The notes: generated by a model not told the origin, from the sequence alone. A DNA stretch of 64,000 nucleotides from Lentimicrobiaceae bacterium (GCA_017993235.1 JAGONC010000012.1:18375-82374), one strand, 5' to 3'. Shown: positions 1-10,900, counted from the first letter of the stretch. Translations and numbers: made by a program.

Positions 1-2534
1 CCCAGGTGCCCCACTGCAAGGTCGGAAAATTTTTTCGCGATACCTTTGAAGATATCCCAGTCCGTTCGTGATTCCCACACCGGGTCCACTGCACGGGAGA
101 AGGGATGGATGAAAGGATGCATATCGCTGGTGCTCAGGTCGTTCTTTTCATACCATGAGGCAGCAGGAAGCAGAATATCCGAATGAAGTCCTGTTGTGGA
201 TATACGGAAGTCGAGGTTTACCAGCAGGTCGAGCTTCCCGAGGGGTGCACAGTCATGCCATTTGACTTCGCGTGGCAGGGGGTGCCCCAGTTCTTTCAGG
301 TCTCCGCCCTGGACACTGTGCTGGGTGCCCAGCAGGTGTTTCATGAAGTATTCCATCCCTTTGGCGCTGGATCCCAGCAGGTTTGACCGCCAGACAAACA
401 GGTTTCGGGGAAAATTGACCGGATGGTCGGGATCTTCGGATGCAAGGGTCAGGTTCCCGTTTTTAAGCTGTGTCACCACATATTCCTGCGGGGTCATCCC
501 CGCTGCTTCTGCTTCCCTGGCAATCGTCAGCGGATTCCTGTTCAGCTGCGGGGCGCTGGGAAGCCAGCCCATACGCTCGGCCCTGACGTTGCAGTCGACC
601 AGGGAAAGCTTTTTCCAGGGTGATGGATCGGTGATGGGCGACAGCAGTTCGTTCAGTCTGACCTTTTCATAGCGCCACTGGTCCGTATGCAGGTACATGA
701 ACGATGTTGTGTTCATCTGTCGCGGCGGGCGGTTCCAGTCGAGGGCAAATGCCAGCGGCAGCCATCCCGTCTGCGGCCGTAGTTTTTCCTGGCCGACATA
801 GTGTGACCATCCTCCGCCTGACTGGCCGACGCAACCGCAAAAGACCAGCATGTTGATCGCACTGCGGTAGATCATGTCGGTATGATACCAGTGATTCACA
901 CCCGCTCCGATGATGATCATGGATCTGCCCTCTGTGGCTGCTGCATTTTCAGCGAATTGCCTGGCGGTGGAGATGATTTGCTGCGCGGGGACACCTGTGA
1001 TCTTTTCCTGCCATGCCGGGGTAAAAGGGAGGTCTTCATCAAAGCTTCGGGCAGTGTTCGGATCCTCAAGGCCCCTGTCGATCCCATAATTGGCCACCAT
1101 CAGGTCGAAAACCGTGCATACCAGGATAGCCCCTCCGGCTGCGTTGATCTTCCGTACCGGCACCTTGCGCTCAATGATGTCGGGATGGCCGGTTGCCGAA
1201 AAGTGTTCGTGTTTGAACGTTGATCCGCCAAAATAGGGGAACCAAACCCTGACAATTTCATCATGTGTGTGCATCAGGGTAAGGGCCGGCTGGATTTCGG
1301 CTCCGGTAGCACTATCCCGGAGTTCGAGGTTCCATTTCTGTTTTTTCTCCCAGCGCGATCCGATGGTTCCGTTGGGTACCACGTATTTATCTGATTTTTC
1401 ATCCAGCAAAACGGGTTTCCAGTCCGGCTTTTCGCCGGCGCCCAGGGTGTCATTAAAATCAGTTGCCCGGAGAATACCGCCGCATGTATATTTTCCTTCT
1501 TTCTCCATTATTTTGACAAGGAATGGCAGATCGGAGTACTGGCGGGCGTACCGGTCAAAATAGGGTATTTTTCTTTCGAGGTAGAATTCTTTCAGGATAA
1601 CATGCCCCATGGCCATACCCAGAGCGGCGTCTGTTCCCTGGCGCGGCTTCATCCACAGGTCGGCAAATTTCACGGCATCACTGTAATCCGGTGCGATGAC
1701 AACGGATTTGGTCCCCTTGTAGCGTACCTGGGTGTAAAAAGGTGAGTCGGGTGTACGCGTAAGGGGTACATTCGATCCCCAGAGCATTAGGAACGAAGAG
1801 TTATACCAGTCGGCGCTTTCCGGAACGTCGGTTTGTTCGCCCCAGGTTTGAGGCGAGGCGGGTGGGAGATCGCAGTAAAAATCGTAAAAGCTCAGGACTG
1901 TTCCGCCGATCAGGCTGAGGTACCGGGTGCCGGCGGCATAGGATACCATCGACATGGCAGGGATCGGGGAGAATCCCACCAGCCGGTCGGGACCGTATTT
2001 CTTTACGGTATACACGTTGGCTGCGGCAATGATTTCGTTCACCTCATCCCAGCCGGCGCGTACAAAACCTCCCAATCCCCGGGCAGCCTTGTACTTCCGG
2101 GATATTTCCACATCGTTCATTATGGCTTCCCAGGCCGACACCGGATCGGTGAGCCTGGATCTGGCCTCACGGTAGGCTGTCAGCAGTTCCCCCCGGATCA
2201 TCGGATACTTGATGCGGTTGGCGCTGTAAAGGTACCAGGAGTAACTCGCTCCCCTGGGGCAGCCGCGGGGCTCATGGTTGGGCATGCCGGGACGCGTGCA
2301 CGGATAGTCGGTCTGCTGGGTTTCCCATGTCACCAATCCGTTCTTGACAAATATTTTCCATGAGCAGGAACCGGTGCAGTTCACACCGTGCGTTGAACGG
2401 ACCACTTTATCGTACTGCCACCGGTTGCGGTACATTCGCTCCCAGCCACGGTTCTCGTCGGTTATGGCAATGTGTTTATCCGCAGTCTTTTTGACCGATT
2501 TGCTGAAATAGAACAATTTATTAAGCAGTTCCAT
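1..2534 (-). CDS. narG: Respiratory nitrate reductase alpha subunit (partial, cut by left edge)
   Basis: Catalytic molybdo-bis-MGD subunit of membrane-bound nitrate reductase, which reduces nitrate to nitrite with quinol electrons passed through NarH and NarI. The frame runs from an ATG at 2534 off the left edge, giving about 844 of the usual ~1250 residues. Visible near the N-terminus are the [4Fe-4S] motif HGVNCTGSCSW, the signature NHEPRGCPRGASYSWYLYSA and YDFYCDLPPASP, whose Asp is the expected Mo ligand; GQSGGGWSHYVGQEKLRP and TSDMHPFIHPFSRAVDP follow further on. There is no twin-arginine signal, as in cytoplasm-facing NarG. It starts 59 nt after the narK stop, so the two are probably one transcript. 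narH, narJ and narI would be expected to the left of the window. Confidence 0.96.
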   Translation of the reverse strand, partial: MELLNKLFYFSKSVKKTADKHIAITDENRGWERMYRNRWQYDKVVRSTHGVNCTGSCSWKIFVKNGLVTWETQQTDYPCTRPGMPNHEPRGCPRGASYSWYLYSANRIKYPMIRGELLTAYREARSRLTDPVSAWEAIMNDVEISRKYKAARGLGGFVRAGWDEVNEIIAAANVYTVKKYGPDRLVGFSPIPAMSMVSYAAGTRYLSLIGGTVLSFYDFYCDLPPASPQTWGEQTDVPESADWYNSSFLMLWGSNVPLTRTPDSPFYTQVRYKGTKSVVIAPDYSDAVKFADLWMKPRQGTDAALGMAMGHVILKEFYLERKIPYFDRYARQYSDLPFLVKIMEKEGKYTCGGILRATDFNDTLGAGEKPDWKPVLLDEKSDKYVVPNGTIGSRWEKKQKWNLELRDSATGAEIQPALTLMHTHDEIVRVWFPYFGGSTFKHEHFSATGHPDIIERKVPVRKINAAGGAILVCTVFDLMVANYGIDRGLEDPNTARSFDEDLPFTPAWQEKITGVPAQQIISTARQFAENAAATEGRSMIIIGAGVNHWYHTDMIYRSAINMLVFCGCVGQSGGGWSHYVGQEKLRPQTGWLPLAFALDWNRPPRQMNTTSFMYLHTDQWRYEKVRLNELLSPITDPSPWKKLSLVDCNVRAERMGWLPSAPQLNRNPLTIAREAEAAGMTPQEYVVTQLKNGNLTLASEDPDHPVNFPRNLFVWRSNLLGSSAKGMEYFMKHLLGTQHSVQGGDLKELGHPLPREVKWHDCAPLGKLDLLVNLDFRISTTGLHSDILLPAASWYEKNDLSTSDMHPFIHPFSRAVDPVWESRTDWDIFKGIAKKFSDLAVGHL

Positions 2535-2593
2535 GTCAAATGTTTTATGATCAGGTCACCGGCAGTCCTACTTCATGGTGAATCATGTTCAGG

Positions 2594-3868
2594 TCACGCA
2601 CGGTGAGGTCGCTGTTTTTTTAAAAGGATGACTACGCCGATGCTCAGGACAGACAGGATGATGAAGACCATAAATCCGAGTGCATAGCCTGACTTACCAT
2701 AAGCACTGGCCATAGCTCCCATGACAGGAGGGATGGCAAAGCCGCCGAATGCCCCCAGGCCCCCGATCCAGCCCGAAGCACCTCCGATGGCTTTCGGAAC
2801 GTAATCGGGAACCAGCCTGAATACGGCCGCGTTGTTGATACCCATACCGATGGCAAGGATCAGCATCGCGATGAATCCCACGGCCACCGTTTGTGTGAAC
2901 GTCAGCACAACCGAGGCTACCAAAACGATCACCAGGGAGATCATGCTAACGTTTTCACCGCCTGCCCGGTCCGCCAGCTTACCTCCGTATACCCTGACCA
3001 GCGAAGCCGTGAGCGAAAAGATCGCGGTGAACAGACCCGCCCTGACCAGTGGAAATTCAAACAGCTGCCTCCAATAGATGGGAAACCATGCCGTCAATCC
3101 GATAAATCCTCCGAATGTCGTGAAATACAATGCCACCAGTGCCCAGGTATTTTTTACCCTGGCCGAGTTCAGCAGGCTTTCCTTCACATTGCCTGCGGGA
3201 AACATTTCCTGCCCCAGTTCAAGGGCCAGCTTCCGGCTTTCTTCCGGGGAACTTCCTTTTTTCCGGAACTGAAAGTAATGTGCATTTTGAGCGATCAGGG
3301 CATAAAGAATGGTACCTGCAATCAAAAACAGGAACCAGGCAAAATATGCCGAAATGAATCCGAAGTGCTGCAGGAAAAGAGGCAGGATCAATGAAAAGAT
3401 ACCCGGAGCCAGGTTGCCAAGTCCTGCGTAGGTTCCCAGCGCCATTCCCTGTTTATTACGTGGAAACCAGTAGGATGTCTGCGCAATGCCAACCGAGAAG
3501 GTGGCAATACCGGCTCCGCTCAGGAATCCGAGAAGCAGAATAAGCCAGTACAATCCGTGCATTTTATCCGGATAAGCCATGTTCAGAAGAAGGGTAACCC
3601 CTCCCAGGCCGATCACGGATAGCAGGAGCAGGATCAGGAAAGGCTTTTTACCTCCGTTGGAGTCAACCCAGGCACCGAAGGGAATGCGAAGCAGCGAACC
3701 CGAGAGCGCCGGGATCGCCACCAGCAGCCCCATCATGGCGGGAGTCAGCCCCATGGCTTCCTTAAAGTGGATCGCCGTCGGGCCGTAAAGTGAAACCGCT
3801 GCAAAACCGAAAAAGAATCCGATCGTGGTCCCCAGAAGACCTCGGCCCGGGGTACCTTTTACATTCAT
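2594..3868 (-). CDS. narK: Nitrate/nitrite transporter, MFS NarK family
   Basis: Twelve-helix major facilitator protein of the NarK/NasA group, moving nitrate in and/or nitrite out across the inner membrane. The nitrate-porter signature GNLAPGIFSLILP and the Gly-rich second signature AIGMGINNAAVFRLVPDYV followed by GGLGAFGGF are present, as is an RIPFGAWVDSNGGKKP loop after helix 2. I chose the ATG at 3868 (MNVKGTPGRG, 424 aa); the longer frame to 3886 would need a TTG. It lies directly upstream of narG on the same strand. NarK against another oxyanion porter is settled by the narG neighbour; nitrate/proton symport against nitrate/nitrite exchange cannot be told from sequence alone. Confidence 0.93.
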   Translation of the reverse strand: MNVKGTPGRGLLGTTIGFFFGFAAVSLYGPTAIHFKEAMGLTPAMMGLLVAIPALSGSLLRIPFGAWVDSNGGKKPFLILLLLSVIGLGGVTLLLNMAYPDKMHGLYWLILLLGFLSGAGIATFSVGIAQTSYWFPRNKQGMALGTYAGLGNLAPGIFSLILPLFLQHFGFISAYFAWFLFLIAGTILYALIAQNAHYFQFRKKGSSPEESRKLALELGQEMFPAGNVKESLLNSARVKNTWALVALYFTTFGGFIGLTAWFPIYWRQLFEFPLVRAGLFTAIFSLTASLVRVYGGKLADRAGGENVSMISLVIVLVASVVLTFTQTVAVGFIAMLILAIGMGINNAAVFRLVPDYVPKAIGGASGWIGGLGAFGGFAIPPVMGAMASAYGKSGYALGFMVFIILSVLSIGVVILLKKQRPHRA

Positions 3869-3950
3869 TTCCCTGATGGATGACAAGGCTGATAGATGGA
3901 ATTCGTGAAAAAAAAAGATCAGGCAACCTGCAAAATGCTGATTCAGTATT

Positions 3951-3958
3951 CAAATATA
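3951..3958 (-). promoter_or_regulatory. Candidate -7 box for narK-narG
   Basis: On the minus strand this reads TATATTTG, an exact match to the Bacteroidota -7 consensus TAnnTTTG, 82 nt before the chosen narK start. No good TTG -33 element sits at 19-23 nt, so support is partial. I did not find a convincing FNR-type palindrome nearby. Confidence 0.4.
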
Positions 3959-4114
3959 TCCATTTTTAAATAAAAAGGCTCATCCAATCTTCTGTTTTTG
4001 AACAGGATCGTTGAAAAAAGAAATCTGAAGGCACATCGGTGCTGAGAATAGCCATGTAAAGTGATCACCCAGGATCAGGCTGAATGGCGGATCTCAGGGC
4101 TTCAGGGGGATGGT

Positions 4115-4693
4115 CTATAATCCTGTTATTCCATCAAAAGCAGGCTCCACCTCCACCCTCAGGGCATTGTTGGCCAGGGAGAAAAGAACATACTGCGAAA
4201 CCAGTGAGATCAGGTCAACCAGCTCGGAATTCCTGAGATAGCGATGGTATTTTTCATAGACCTCATCCCGGATGTCGCGTTGGGTCACCAGCTCATCGGT
4301 AAGGATCAGCAATGCCTCTTCACGGGCATTGAATATGGGCGGCAGGGGAAAATCCTTTACACCTTCCAACAGGTTCTCCGTCACCCCGAACTCAATGGCC
4401 ACCGGGACATGATGCTTCCAGACATAATTGCAACGGTAATGCACGGCCATCCGCAGGATCACCAGTTCCTGCTCCCTGACGGTCAGGCCCATCTTCGACT
4501 TTGAGGTGACCCAGTAGTCAAGGAATGGTTCCAGTGTATCCGGATTGTACATCAGCGTGCCCAGCACATTGACAGGGGCAAATTTTCCCTTGAGCGCATC
4601 GCCGGGTATGCGCTTCAGGATCTCTTTACATCCGGCCGGCATCGTTTCAGTATCCAGTGGAACCAGCCGCGGTTTATTGATTTTGCTTTTCAT
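4115..4693 (-). CDS. Carboxymuconolactone decarboxylase (CMD/AhpD-like) family protein
   Basis: A 192-residue all-helical protein of the CMD superfamily. The core stretch reads VREQELVILRMAVHYRCNYV followed by WKHHVPVA, matching the subgroup whose motif is close to CxYxWxxH, not the ExxCxxxC redox pair of AhpD peroxidase reductases. Only one Cys is present, so a disulphide peroxidase role is unlikely. No signal peptide, so presumably cytoplasmic. It sits 246 nt upstream of narK on the same strand. Proteins of this subgroup are mostly uncharacterised or annotated as decarboxylase-like; the substrate is unknown and a link to nitrate metabolism rests only on position. Confidence 0.82.
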   Translation of the reverse strand: MKSKINKPRLVPLDTETMPAGCKEILKRIPGDALKGKFAPVNVLGTLMYNPDTLEPFLDYWVTSKSKMGLTVREQELVILRMAVHYRCNYVWKHHVPVAIEFGVTENLLEGVKDFPLPPIFNAREEALLILTDELVTQRDIRDEVYEKYHRYLRNSELVDLISLVSQYVLFSLANNALRVEVEPAFDGITGL

Positions 4694-4987
4694 TTGCCTT
4701 GCCTTGTTTGATGATTACTTATGCGACCAACCTGGTTTTCCGAGTTTCAGGTCAGAATTTTTGTAAAGATAAGTTATTAATACTTGGGGGTCGGGTAATA
4801 CTCGCTTTACGACTTATAAGCGCCTGAATTTAATGGATGAATAAGGGATCAAAAACATGAAACTGGAAAAGTGGTGAAAAGTTTCTGAACTCATCCACCT
4901 GAAACGTGCAAATTATTTCTTTCCGTACCTGCATATAGAATTAATTTTTGTACTTTTACTGATCAAATTATATTAAATTTAGTCAGA
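4694..4987. other. Divergent intergenic region
   Basis: A 294-nt, AT-rich gap between divergent genes. For the minus-strand CMD gene there is a TATCTTTA (4764-4771, minus). For the plus-strand ATPase there is a TACTTTTA (4951-4958). Both are one base off TAnnTTTG and neither has a well-placed TTG. Nothing else was recognised. Confidence 0.35.
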
Positions 4988-6112
4988 ATGATAACCAGGG
5001 TTTTAACTGATTCTATTACAGAGAGCCTGAAACCTGGGCAGGTGACCGGTCTGTTCGGGGCAAGGAGGACCGGGAAAACCTTTTTGATGCAATATATTAA
5101 AACCCAACTTGACAACAGAAGGATCCTAATGGTCAATGGGGAAAATCTGGATGTGGCGGAAATCCTATCAAGTCAGCGGCTTAGCATTCTTAGATCTTTC
5201 CTGGCGGGTTATGATTACCTGTTTATTGATGAAGCGCAGAAGATCCCAGGCATTGAGATCAACCTGAAATTACTGGTGGATTCAATTCCGGAGGTGATTG
5301 TTTTTGTGACTGGCTCATCCGGTTTTGATCTTAAAAATAAACTTGGCGAACCGCTGACAGGCCGAAGCAAGTACTTCCATCTTTATCCTGTTGCACAGCT
5401 GGAATTAGAAGAAGATTATCTGAAAGCAAAAGAAAACCTCGAAACCAGGCTTATTTATGGGTCTTATCCCCAGGTTGTTGTTGCGGTGAACGACCCGCAA
5501 AGGAAAGATGTTCTGGAATCTATCAAAAATGGTTTTTTATTGAAAGACATAATGGCATTGGACAATTTAAAGGATTCTTTATTTATTATGAATCTATTAC
5601 GCCTGATTGCTTTTCAGATTGGCAATGATGTATCGCATCATGAGCTCTCCAAGTCACTTGGAGTGAGTAAGAATACGGTTGCCCGATATCTTGACCTGCT
5701 TGAAAAATGCTTTATCATTTTTTCACTTCAGGGATTTAGCCGAAACCTGCGAAACGAGATAACAAAATCAAAAAGATATTTCTTCTGGGATAATGGCGTA
5801 AGAAATGTGGTGATTTCTAATTTTAACCGGCTTTCCTTGAGGGATGACACGGGCAAATTGTGGGAAAATTATTGCATCTGTGAGAGGATGAAACGAAATC
5901 ACTATCTCGCCAAAGGCTGCAATTATTACTTCTGGCGTACATATCAGCAGAAGGAGATTGATTTGATCGAAGAGTCGGGTGGTAAACTCTCAGGATCTGA
6001 ATTCAAATGGAAAGAAAAACCGGCAAAACCCCCCGCAGAATTTCTGAATACCTATACAGGATCATCGTTTCAGGTTATTCATAATACTAATTATTTGGAA
6101 TTCATTCAGTAA
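4988..6112 (+). CDS. AAA_14 / DUF4143 ATPase
   Basis: A 374-residue predicted ATPase of the AAA_14-DUF4143 type that is scattered through bacterial and archaeal genomes with unknown function. Walker A is GARRTGKT (residues 24-31) and Walker B is YLFIDEAQKIPG (around residues 77-88), with a sensor-like VTGSSGFDLKN. The C-terminal half has an HTH-like stretch (SKSLGVSKNTVARYLDLLEK) and a nuclease-like end in which FFWDNGVRN, WENYCICE and KEIDLIEE are recognisable. It is alone on the plus strand between a minus-strand metabolic gene and the PUL. These genes are often mobile and strain-specific; no partner such as a toxin is seen beside it. Confidence 0.88.
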   Translation: MITRVLTDSITESLKPGQVTGLFGARRTGKTFLMQYIKTQLDNRRILMVNGENLDVAEILSSQRLSILRSFLAGYDYLFIDEAQKIPGIEINLKLLVDSIPEVIVFVTGSSGFDLKNKLGEPLTGRSKYFHLYPVAQLELEEDYLKAKENLETRLIYGSYPQVVVAVNDPQRKDVLESIKNGFLLKDIMALDNLKDSLFIMNLLRLIAFQIGNDVSHHELSKSLGVSKNTVARYLDLLEKCFIIFSLQGFSRNLRNEITKSKRYFFWDNGVRNVVISNFNRLSLRDDTGKLWENYCICERMKRNHYLAKGCNYYFWRTYQQKEIDLIEESGGKLSGSEFKWKEKPAKPPAEFLNTYTGSSFQVIHNTNYLEFIQ

Positions 6113-6237
6113 GAGGAGTTTAAAATTGAAGAAATCAAATGTAAATGGATCATTGATTTTCATTTCGTTTATAAAGCAGATAGCCAGGTTCAAGAAGTCC
6201 AACTTCGTATGCACCGATAAACGATCCCCTGTGTTTC

Positions 6238-7971
6238 TCAGTAACCCGGATTCTGCACCAGCGCAGTATTCTTATTCAGTTCGTCCGTGGTGATGGGTAC
6301 GAAGTACACTTTATTGACCCAAATCCTGCCATCATCCACCACGATCGGTGTAAAGGTGGGATGATCATAGGAACCCTGCTTTGGATAGCGTATATCGATT
6401 CCGTAGCCGTTCCCGGCGGACTCCGGCCCTATCAGCCAGCGCCGTACATCAAAGAAACGCTGTTCCTCAAAGGCAAGCTCCACGCGTCTTTCGTTGCGGT
6501 ATCTTTCTTTCAGTGCGGCGCCCGATTCCGTGACCGACGGCATTCCTGCCCTGTCGCGGATCATGTTGATGTAGGTGCGGGCTTCGGCATCATCACCCAG
6601 CTCAATGCAGGCTTCAGCATAATTCAGCAGCACTTCCGCGTAGCGAATCCGGGGCCATGCCGGGCATTTTGTAAGCTCCGAGTATTCCACCGGTCCCAGC
6701 ACTTTATCACTGAACTTTCTCACCCAGTAATTCGTGCTCTGGTGCTCGGGAGCATAGGTGGAATCCGGAAAAATGCCCACATGGATGATGCTGTCGTTAT
6801 ACCAGGAAGCCCCTTCAAACAAGACAGAGGCATAAAGGCGATTATCCCTGTTGGTGTAGGGATTGGCGACATGTTCGGGATTTGACCAATCAAAGCGGGT
6901 TCCGTCACTCATCTCAAAGGCATCCACCAGATTGCCCAGTACCATGTCGGCCGACCAGCCCCAGCCGCCAAACGACGGAGGTTGTTCTACAAAGGGTGTA
7001 CGGCCCACTCCCCAGTAAATATCTTTCACCGGATCACAATAGCGGATGAAAATATCTTCATCGGAACGGTGCACGAAGATCTCCTCGAAATTTCTGACTT
7101 TATCCGGATTGTCATCGTACAGACGGTAAGCATTCAAGTCAATGACTGCTTTCGCAGCATCCCTGGCCGCCTGCCATCGTGCCGCCGGATCGCCGGAGGT
7201 GTATCCGATCAGTTCAGGATGTGAGTATCCGGCAGTGACAGCTTCGTTTTTGGCAGGATTATGCAGATCGCTGGCTGCATAAAGGAGCACTTTTGCTTTT
7301 GCAGCCATAGCTATCCCTTTGTCACCCCTTGTTTTTATCACACCGATATCATTCACATTGTATAAACCGATCGCCCTGTCGAGGTCGGTAACAATAAAAT
7401 CCACGGTTTCTTCGAAGGTATTCCGGGGTTTGTTGTAGTCCTCGCCCAGGTTTACCGGACGGTCATAGCAGGGAATACCTCCAAATTGCATCATCAGGAG
7501 AAAATGACAGTATCCTCTCAGGAAATAGAGATCGGCAACTGCCTTATCTTTATCCTCCTGCCTGGAAAAAGGGGTTTCTTCAATATGGGCAAGCCCGATG
7601 TTGATATTTCTGATGTTCTTATAAACCGCATCCCAGTTCCAGCTCATCTGTGACCACGACCATACCGATGCCGCAAAGCATCCCTGGTTGTTGGCTGAAG
7701 CCAGCCCCTCAGTATATGCAGCACCAATGCTTTCATCGCCATAAAACACACCTTCATCCGTTGACGACATCATCATGCACATCGTATGTCCTTCGGGCAG
7801 TGCCTGATAGCAGCCATAAATGACTTCAAGCGCCAGTTCAGGAGAAGACCAGACCTGTGCATCCGAGATCTTATCCTCCGGTTCGGTGTCCAGAAAGTCC
7901 TTTCTGCAGGATGGCGTAAGGATACAGAGGCATCCCAGCAGAAGCATGATCCGAGTATTATATTTTATCAT
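6238..7971 (-). CDS. SusD/RagB-like outer-membrane glycan-binding lipoprotein
   Basis: Surface lipoprotein that binds glycan and forms the lid on the SusC-type transporter. The N-terminus has a lipoprotein signal ending LTPSC followed by RKDFLDTEPEDK, the usual SusD opening. Helical repeats occur (for example LRGYCHFLLMMQFGGIPCYD and RYAEVLLNYAEACIELGDDA), and the C-terminal signature ERRVELAFEEQRFFDVRRW is intact. At 577 residues it is of normal size. It starts 11 nt after the susC stop, so the two are cotranscribed. Ligand specificity cannot be read from sequence; the linked enzymes point to a galactose/arabinose-containing glycan. Confidence 0.95.
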   Translation of the reverse strand: MIKYNTRIMLLLGCLCILTPSCRKDFLDTEPEDKISDAQVWSSPELALEVIYGCYQALPEGHTMCMMMSSTDEGVFYGDESIGAAYTEGLASANNQGCFAASVWSWSQMSWNWDAVYKNIRNINIGLAHIEETPFSRQEDKDKAVADLYFLRGYCHFLLMMQFGGIPCYDRPVNLGEDYNKPRNTFEETVDFIVTDLDRAIGLYNVNDIGVIKTRGDKGIAMAAKAKVLLYAASDLHNPAKNEAVTAGYSHPELIGYTSGDPAARWQAARDAAKAVIDLNAYRLYDDNPDKVRNFEEIFVHRSDEDIFIRYCDPVKDIYWGVGRTPFVEQPPSFGGWGWSADMVLGNLVDAFEMSDGTRFDWSNPEHVANPYTNRDNRLYASVLFEGASWYNDSIIHVGIFPDSTYAPEHQSTNYWVRKFSDKVLGPVEYSELTKCPAWPRIRYAEVLLNYAEACIELGDDAEARTYINMIRDRAGMPSVTESGAALKERYRNERRVELAFEEQRFFDVRRWLIGPESAGNGYGIDIRYPKQGSYDHPTFTPIVVDDGRIWVNKVYFVPITTDELNKNTALVQNPGY

Positions 7972-7982
7972 GGCTGGTTTTT

Positions 7983-10900
7983 TTAGAATGTGAGGTTGAT
8001 GCCCAGCGTAAAGGTGCGTTGAAGCGGATAGCTCTCCCCATAAAACTGATAGCGGATGGTTTGCTCAGGATCCGTATCATAGTCTTTTAAATCTGGTGCA
8101 AAGGTCAGAAGATTCAGTCCGCTTATGTATACCCTGAAGGTTTCGATTCGGACTTTATCCAGGAATGACTGCGGCAGTGTATAGCCGAATTCTGCGTTTT
8201 TCAGGCGAACATAGTCGGTTTTACGCACGAAGAAGGTGTTGTAAACACCCGTTGGGTTGGACCAGTAGGCCGAATATTGATCAAAGATCCGGGGGAAATC
8301 CGAGTCAGCATTCTCCGGGGTCCATCGATTATCATAAAAGGATTGCAGGTAATTCCCTTCCAGGCTGAAGGTTGGGCGCATGTAGCGTTCGGCTCCGAAA
8401 GCACCCTGGAAAAGAAGGCTCATGTCGAAATTCCTGTACCGGAACGTTGCACTTAATCCGCCGCTGACAGTGGGTGTCCCTGTCTTATAGGAGCGTACCA
8501 TATCTCGCGAGTCAACCATTCCATCTTTATTCACATCCTCAAAAATGAGATCGCCAAGCTGTGCCGGGACTCCATTCAGTCCATAGGGCTGTGCCTCAAG
8601 GTCACCGGCTGTTTTATAGACCCCCAGAACCCTGTAATACAGCGTCCCGCCGATCGGATGGCCGGTTTGTTGCTGATACTCCGGTATCCCTGCAATTTCA
8701 TCAAAAAACAGGAGCTTGTTTTTGGAGTATAATCCATTCATGCTGATCTGATAGCTGAGTTGTCCGGCTGTATGGTGATACTGGATATTAAAATCAAAGC
8801 CCTTGTTCTGGAATTTCCCGATATTTTCATCGCTGGGTATGATCCCTGTGGATCCGGGTATGGCACCGATCTTTGGTGTAAGGATGTCATCCCTTCGGTT
8901 ATAGAAATAATCAAACGTAAGGTTCAGGCTGTTCTTCAGTAATTCAGCATCAAATCCGATATCCAGCTGTTTGGCTTTCTCCCAGGTGACCCCCACATAG
9001 GGAACCGTACCTTCACTGAGGACATTGTACGGATCCAGGCCCCCGCTGGCACCGACCTGCTCAATATAACGGCTGTAACGGGTTTCGTAAAGCGACATGT
9101 ATTGAAAAGGAGCGATCAGGTCATTTCCTGTGATGCCATACGAAGCCCTGATCTTAAAATAACTGATGAAGGACAGATGATCCTTCCAAAACCTTTCTTC
9201 CGAGATACGGTAGGCCAGGGAGCCGCCGGGGAAGAATCCCCACCGGTAATCCGGGTGGAAGATGGAAGAGCCCTGGTATCGGCACACGAATTCAGCAAGG
9301 ATTTTAGAGCGGTAGTCGTAGTTGATCCTGCCCAGGTAGTTTCTCCACCGGGTGGCGCCGGGATTGTCCTGGGTGATGACATCAACCGTATTCCCGAAGA
9401 TCAGCTGATCCAGGTTATCCGCCTCAAAGTCCTTCTTGGTAATGGAAAAATAGTCACTGGCCTTTTCATATTCCTCATATCCGGCAAGAAGCTTAAATGC
9501 ATGTTCCCCCCATTTTTTGTCATAATTGATCAAAAAATTCAACAGGTAATGGTTGTTTTTGGTCGTGTTTTCAGTGAGCGTTCTGCGCGGATCCCCTTCA
9601 TTCTGTGGGACAAACACCGGATCTGTCGTGGAGGCTTCATCCCAGTTGTAATAGGTAACCGGGATGGTCCATAATTTACCGAATGCATTGGAACGGTCCA
9701 GTGTACCTGTTCCGGTAAATGATAATCCCTCCACCCAGGGGATCCTGATATTCAGTTTCAATGTGCCATTGAATACTAAATTGTCAATATCGTTATATCC
9801 TCCCAGCGGGGTACTGATCGCAACCGGGCTGTTGGCATTGCCCACTGTACCAATGGCCTGTCCCAGCGTGCCATCAGGCCAGTAGGCCCGTTTGGTCGGT
9901 GTAGCCGTGATGACCTGCGAAAAGATACTTCCCGCATCCGCGATGGAAAATCTGGCAAGATCCTGTCGGATGTTCACATCCATGGAAAACAGAATGTCCC
10001 GGGTAATATTCCAGTCTGTATTGGTCCGGATATCAAACTGGCGGTATTTATTGGATCCTTCCTTATAAAAACCATCCTGGTAACGGGAGGATAATGAAAC
10101 CAGACCCCTTATTTTTTCCGTACCCCCGGAAACCGTGATATTGGAATAGTTCTGCAGCGCCCATTTTTTAAGGGTTTCATCCATCCAGTCCGTTGTGGCA
10201 TAGTGCCACTGATCGTTACCGCTTTTAAAGCCACTCAGTTCGGCATCGTTATATTTTGACGGATGGAATGTGGCCGGGAGTACTCCGCTGGAGGGATTGG
10301 CGATCACTTCATTTTGCAGAAGCGCAATTTCGTATGAACTGAGCAAATCCGGAAGTATGGTTGGCTGAGAAAAACTTTCGTTAAAGGATGCAGAGACATT
10401 GATCTTACCGGCACTGCCTCTTTTGGTGGTGATCAGGATGACTCCGTTGGCTCCCTGTGAACCATAAATGGCAGCAGAAGCATCCTTCAGCACAGTGATA
10501 CTTTCGATGGAACCGGGATCGATCCGCTGTAACTTATCAGAAGTCTGCAGGGGAATCCCATCGACCACAAAAAGCGGGGAGGCATCACCAAAGGTATTGA
10601 CTCCTCTGACCAGTATGGTGGAGAAATCATTGCCCGGCTCTCCCCCCTGGGCCACCACAGTAAGCCCGGGTATCTGGCCGGCAAGGCTGTTACTGACATT
10701 TACGGTGTGGGCTTTGATAATGTCAATCCCCTTGACACTGGAAATAGCTCCTGACAGGGTTTCCTTTTTCTGCGTGCCTCCGTATGCCACCACCACCGCA
10801 TCTTCAAGGAGAATGGATTTCACTTCCAGCTGGATTTCAACAAATGTCTGACCGGTGATGGAGATTTCCCTGCTTTCATAGCCGACGCTGGAGACGACCA

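Noticed and set aside
3960..4080. FNR/CRP-type operator upstream of narK
   Set aside because: TTGAACAGGATCGTTGA is not a proper TTGAT-N4-ATCAA palindrome.
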